Of a stretch of 64,000 nucleotides of DNA, positions 63,187 to 64,000 are shown piece after piece. Position 1 is the stretch's first letter; every line of letters begins with the position of its first letter. Source of the stretch: Saccharopolyspora phatthalungensis (GTDB taxonomy: Bacteria; Actinomycetota; Actinomycetes; Mycobacteriales; Pseudonocardiaceae); contig NZ_JACHIW010000001.1 in assembly GCF_014203395.1 (NCBI RefSeq), forward strand, positions 2,170,001 to 2,234,000. Reading direction: 5' to 3'. Both the position numbers and the translations under genes were made by a program. The notes beneath the pieces are model-generated. The model saw only the letters and a program-made list of their open reading frames with translations, was not told the origin of the DNA and made no database searches.

Positions 63187-64000
63187 ATGCCCATCGCGAC
63201 CCCCGAGGTCTACGCGGAGATGCTCGACCGGGCGAAGGCGGGCGAATTCGCCTACCCGGCCATCAACGTGACCTCGTCGGAGACGCTCAACGCGGCGCTG
63301 CGCGGGTTCGCCGAGGCCGAGAGTGACGGCATCATCCAGATCTCGACCGGCGGCGCCGAGTTCGCCTCCGGCACCAAGGTGAAGGACATGGTCATCGGCG
63401 CGACCGCGATGGCCGAGTTCGCGCACGTCGTCGCCGCGAAGTACCCGGTGAACATCGCGCTGCACACCGACCACTGCCCGAAGGACAAGCTGGACGGGTT
63501 CGTCCGGCCGCTGATCCAGATCAGCCAGGAGCGGGTCAGCCGCGGCGAAAACCCGCTGTTCCAGTCCCACATGTGGGACGGCTCGGCGATCGACTTGGAC
63601 GAGAACCTGAAGATCGCCCAGGAACTGCTGGCCGCGGCCGCCCAGGCCAAGATCATCCTGGAGCTGGAGGTCGGCGTCGTCGGCGGCGAGGAAGACGGCG
63701 TCGCCAACGACATCAACGAGAAGCTCTACACCGCGCCCGGCGACTACGAGAAGACCGTGGACGCCCTCGGCGCCGGCGAGAAGGGCCGCTACCTGCTGGC
63801 CGCGACGTTCGGCAACGTGCACGGCGTCTACAAGCCGGGCAACGTCAAGCTGCGCCCGGAGATCCTCAAGCAGGGTCAGGACGTGGTGTCCGAGAAGCTC
63901 GGCCTGCCGGCCGGCTCCAAGCCGTTCGACCTGGTCTTCCACGGCGGTTCTGGCTCGCTGCTGGAGGAGATCCACGAGGCGCTCTCCTACGGCGTGGTGA
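63187..64000 (+). CDS. fbaA: Class II fructose-bisphosphate aldolase, 5' part
   Basis: The frame is open to the window edge (271 codons of about 345). It starts MPIATPEVYAEMLDRAKAGE and has the zinc site LHTDHCPKDKLDG, ELEVGVVGGEEDGV, FGNVHGVYKPGNVKLRPEIL and FHGGSGSLLEEI. It splits fructose-1,6-bisphosphate in glycolysis and condenses trioses in gluconeogenesis. GAGGAGGACGACCG precedes the ATG. The substitution pattern is typical of the zinc-dependent actinobacterial enzyme; the C-terminus lies outside the window. Confidence 0.97.
   Translation, partial: MPIATPEVYAEMLDRAKAGEFAYPAINVTSSETLNAALRGFAEAESDGIIQISTGGAEFASGTKVKDMVIGATAMAEFAHVVAAKYPVNIALHTDHCPKDKLDGFVRPLIQISQERVSRGENPLFQSHMWDGSAIDLDENLKIAQELLAAAAQAKIILELEVGVVGGEEDGVANDINEKLYTAPGDYEKTVDALGAGEKGRYLLAATFGNVHGVYKPGNVKLRPEILKQGQDVVSEKLGLPAGSKPFDLVFHGGSGSLLEEIHEALSYGVV

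Overview
The window is high-GC chromosomal DNA of an actinobacterium. Gene content and order (rpsF-ssb-rpsR-rplI-dnaB, tRNA-Gly beside dcd, dnaK-grpE-dnaJ-hspR with HAIR boxes, clpB, pyrE-trmH, fbaA), frequent GTG starts and several apparently leaderless genes fit the Pseudonocardiales, probably a Saccharopolyspora-like genus. This is an inference from gene families; no database search was possible. Many core genes here belong to the origin-proximal conserved core of actinobacterial chromosomes.

Layout. 0-12 kb: a truncated MFS gene, a large unrecognised protein, a LuxR/ATPase regulator, a cupin plus persulfide-dioxygenase/rhodanese pair, a nucleoside hydrolase, a DrrAB-type ABC exporter and a FadE5-like acyl-CoA dehydrogenase behind twin operators. 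12-17 kb: DUF3224/WYL-regulator divergent pair, GT87 mannosyltransferase and endonuclease IV, and a secreted Pro-rich protein. 17-22 kb: ribosomal/replication block ending in dnaB, whose P-loop is split by a 360-residue intein with class 3 features and whose upstream region carries an array of DnaA-box-like sites. 22-29.3 kb: an accessory stretch between dnaB and tRNA-Gly with frameshifted genes, solitary repeat ends and a string of very small genes. 29.4-33 kb: dcd, then scarred debris (transporter tail, epoxide hydrolase, DUF397) and a sigma factor fused to a zinc anti-sigma domain. 33-40 kb: EtfD-like Fe-S membrane reductase, DUF1707 protein, SMR pump with TetR, and two DUF4097 paralogues flanking a macrodomain gene. 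40-45.8 kb: the HspR chaperone operon and a flavohaemoglobin. 46-51.7 kb: two MarR regulators, an MFS pump with a C-terminal array of carboxypeptidase-regulatory-like domains, and a YceI protein carrying the same kind of domain. 51.9-64 kb: clpB, a frameshifted MFS gene with divergent TetR, an SDR, pyrE-trmH, DedA, nagA, an ECF sigma factor, a YciI-like protein and the start of fbaA.

How the genes work together. DnaK-GrpE-DnaJ and the unlinked ClpB form the heat-shock disaggregation machine; both promoters carry HAIR-type inverted repeats, so HspR probably represses both and is itself made from the dnaK operon. MarR2, the MFS pump and the YceI protein look like one drug- or lipid-responsive export unit, with a two-site operator overlapping the promoter.

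The strongest non-gene signals are: DnaA-box-like arrays upstream of dnaB and inside the MFS linker; a four-copy palindromic repeat family related to GCGATTTCAATGGAAATC that sits at gene edges and once supplies the last codons of nagA; several operator-grade inverted repeats; and a set of single-gene frameshifts, all in accessory genes and none in the core genes.
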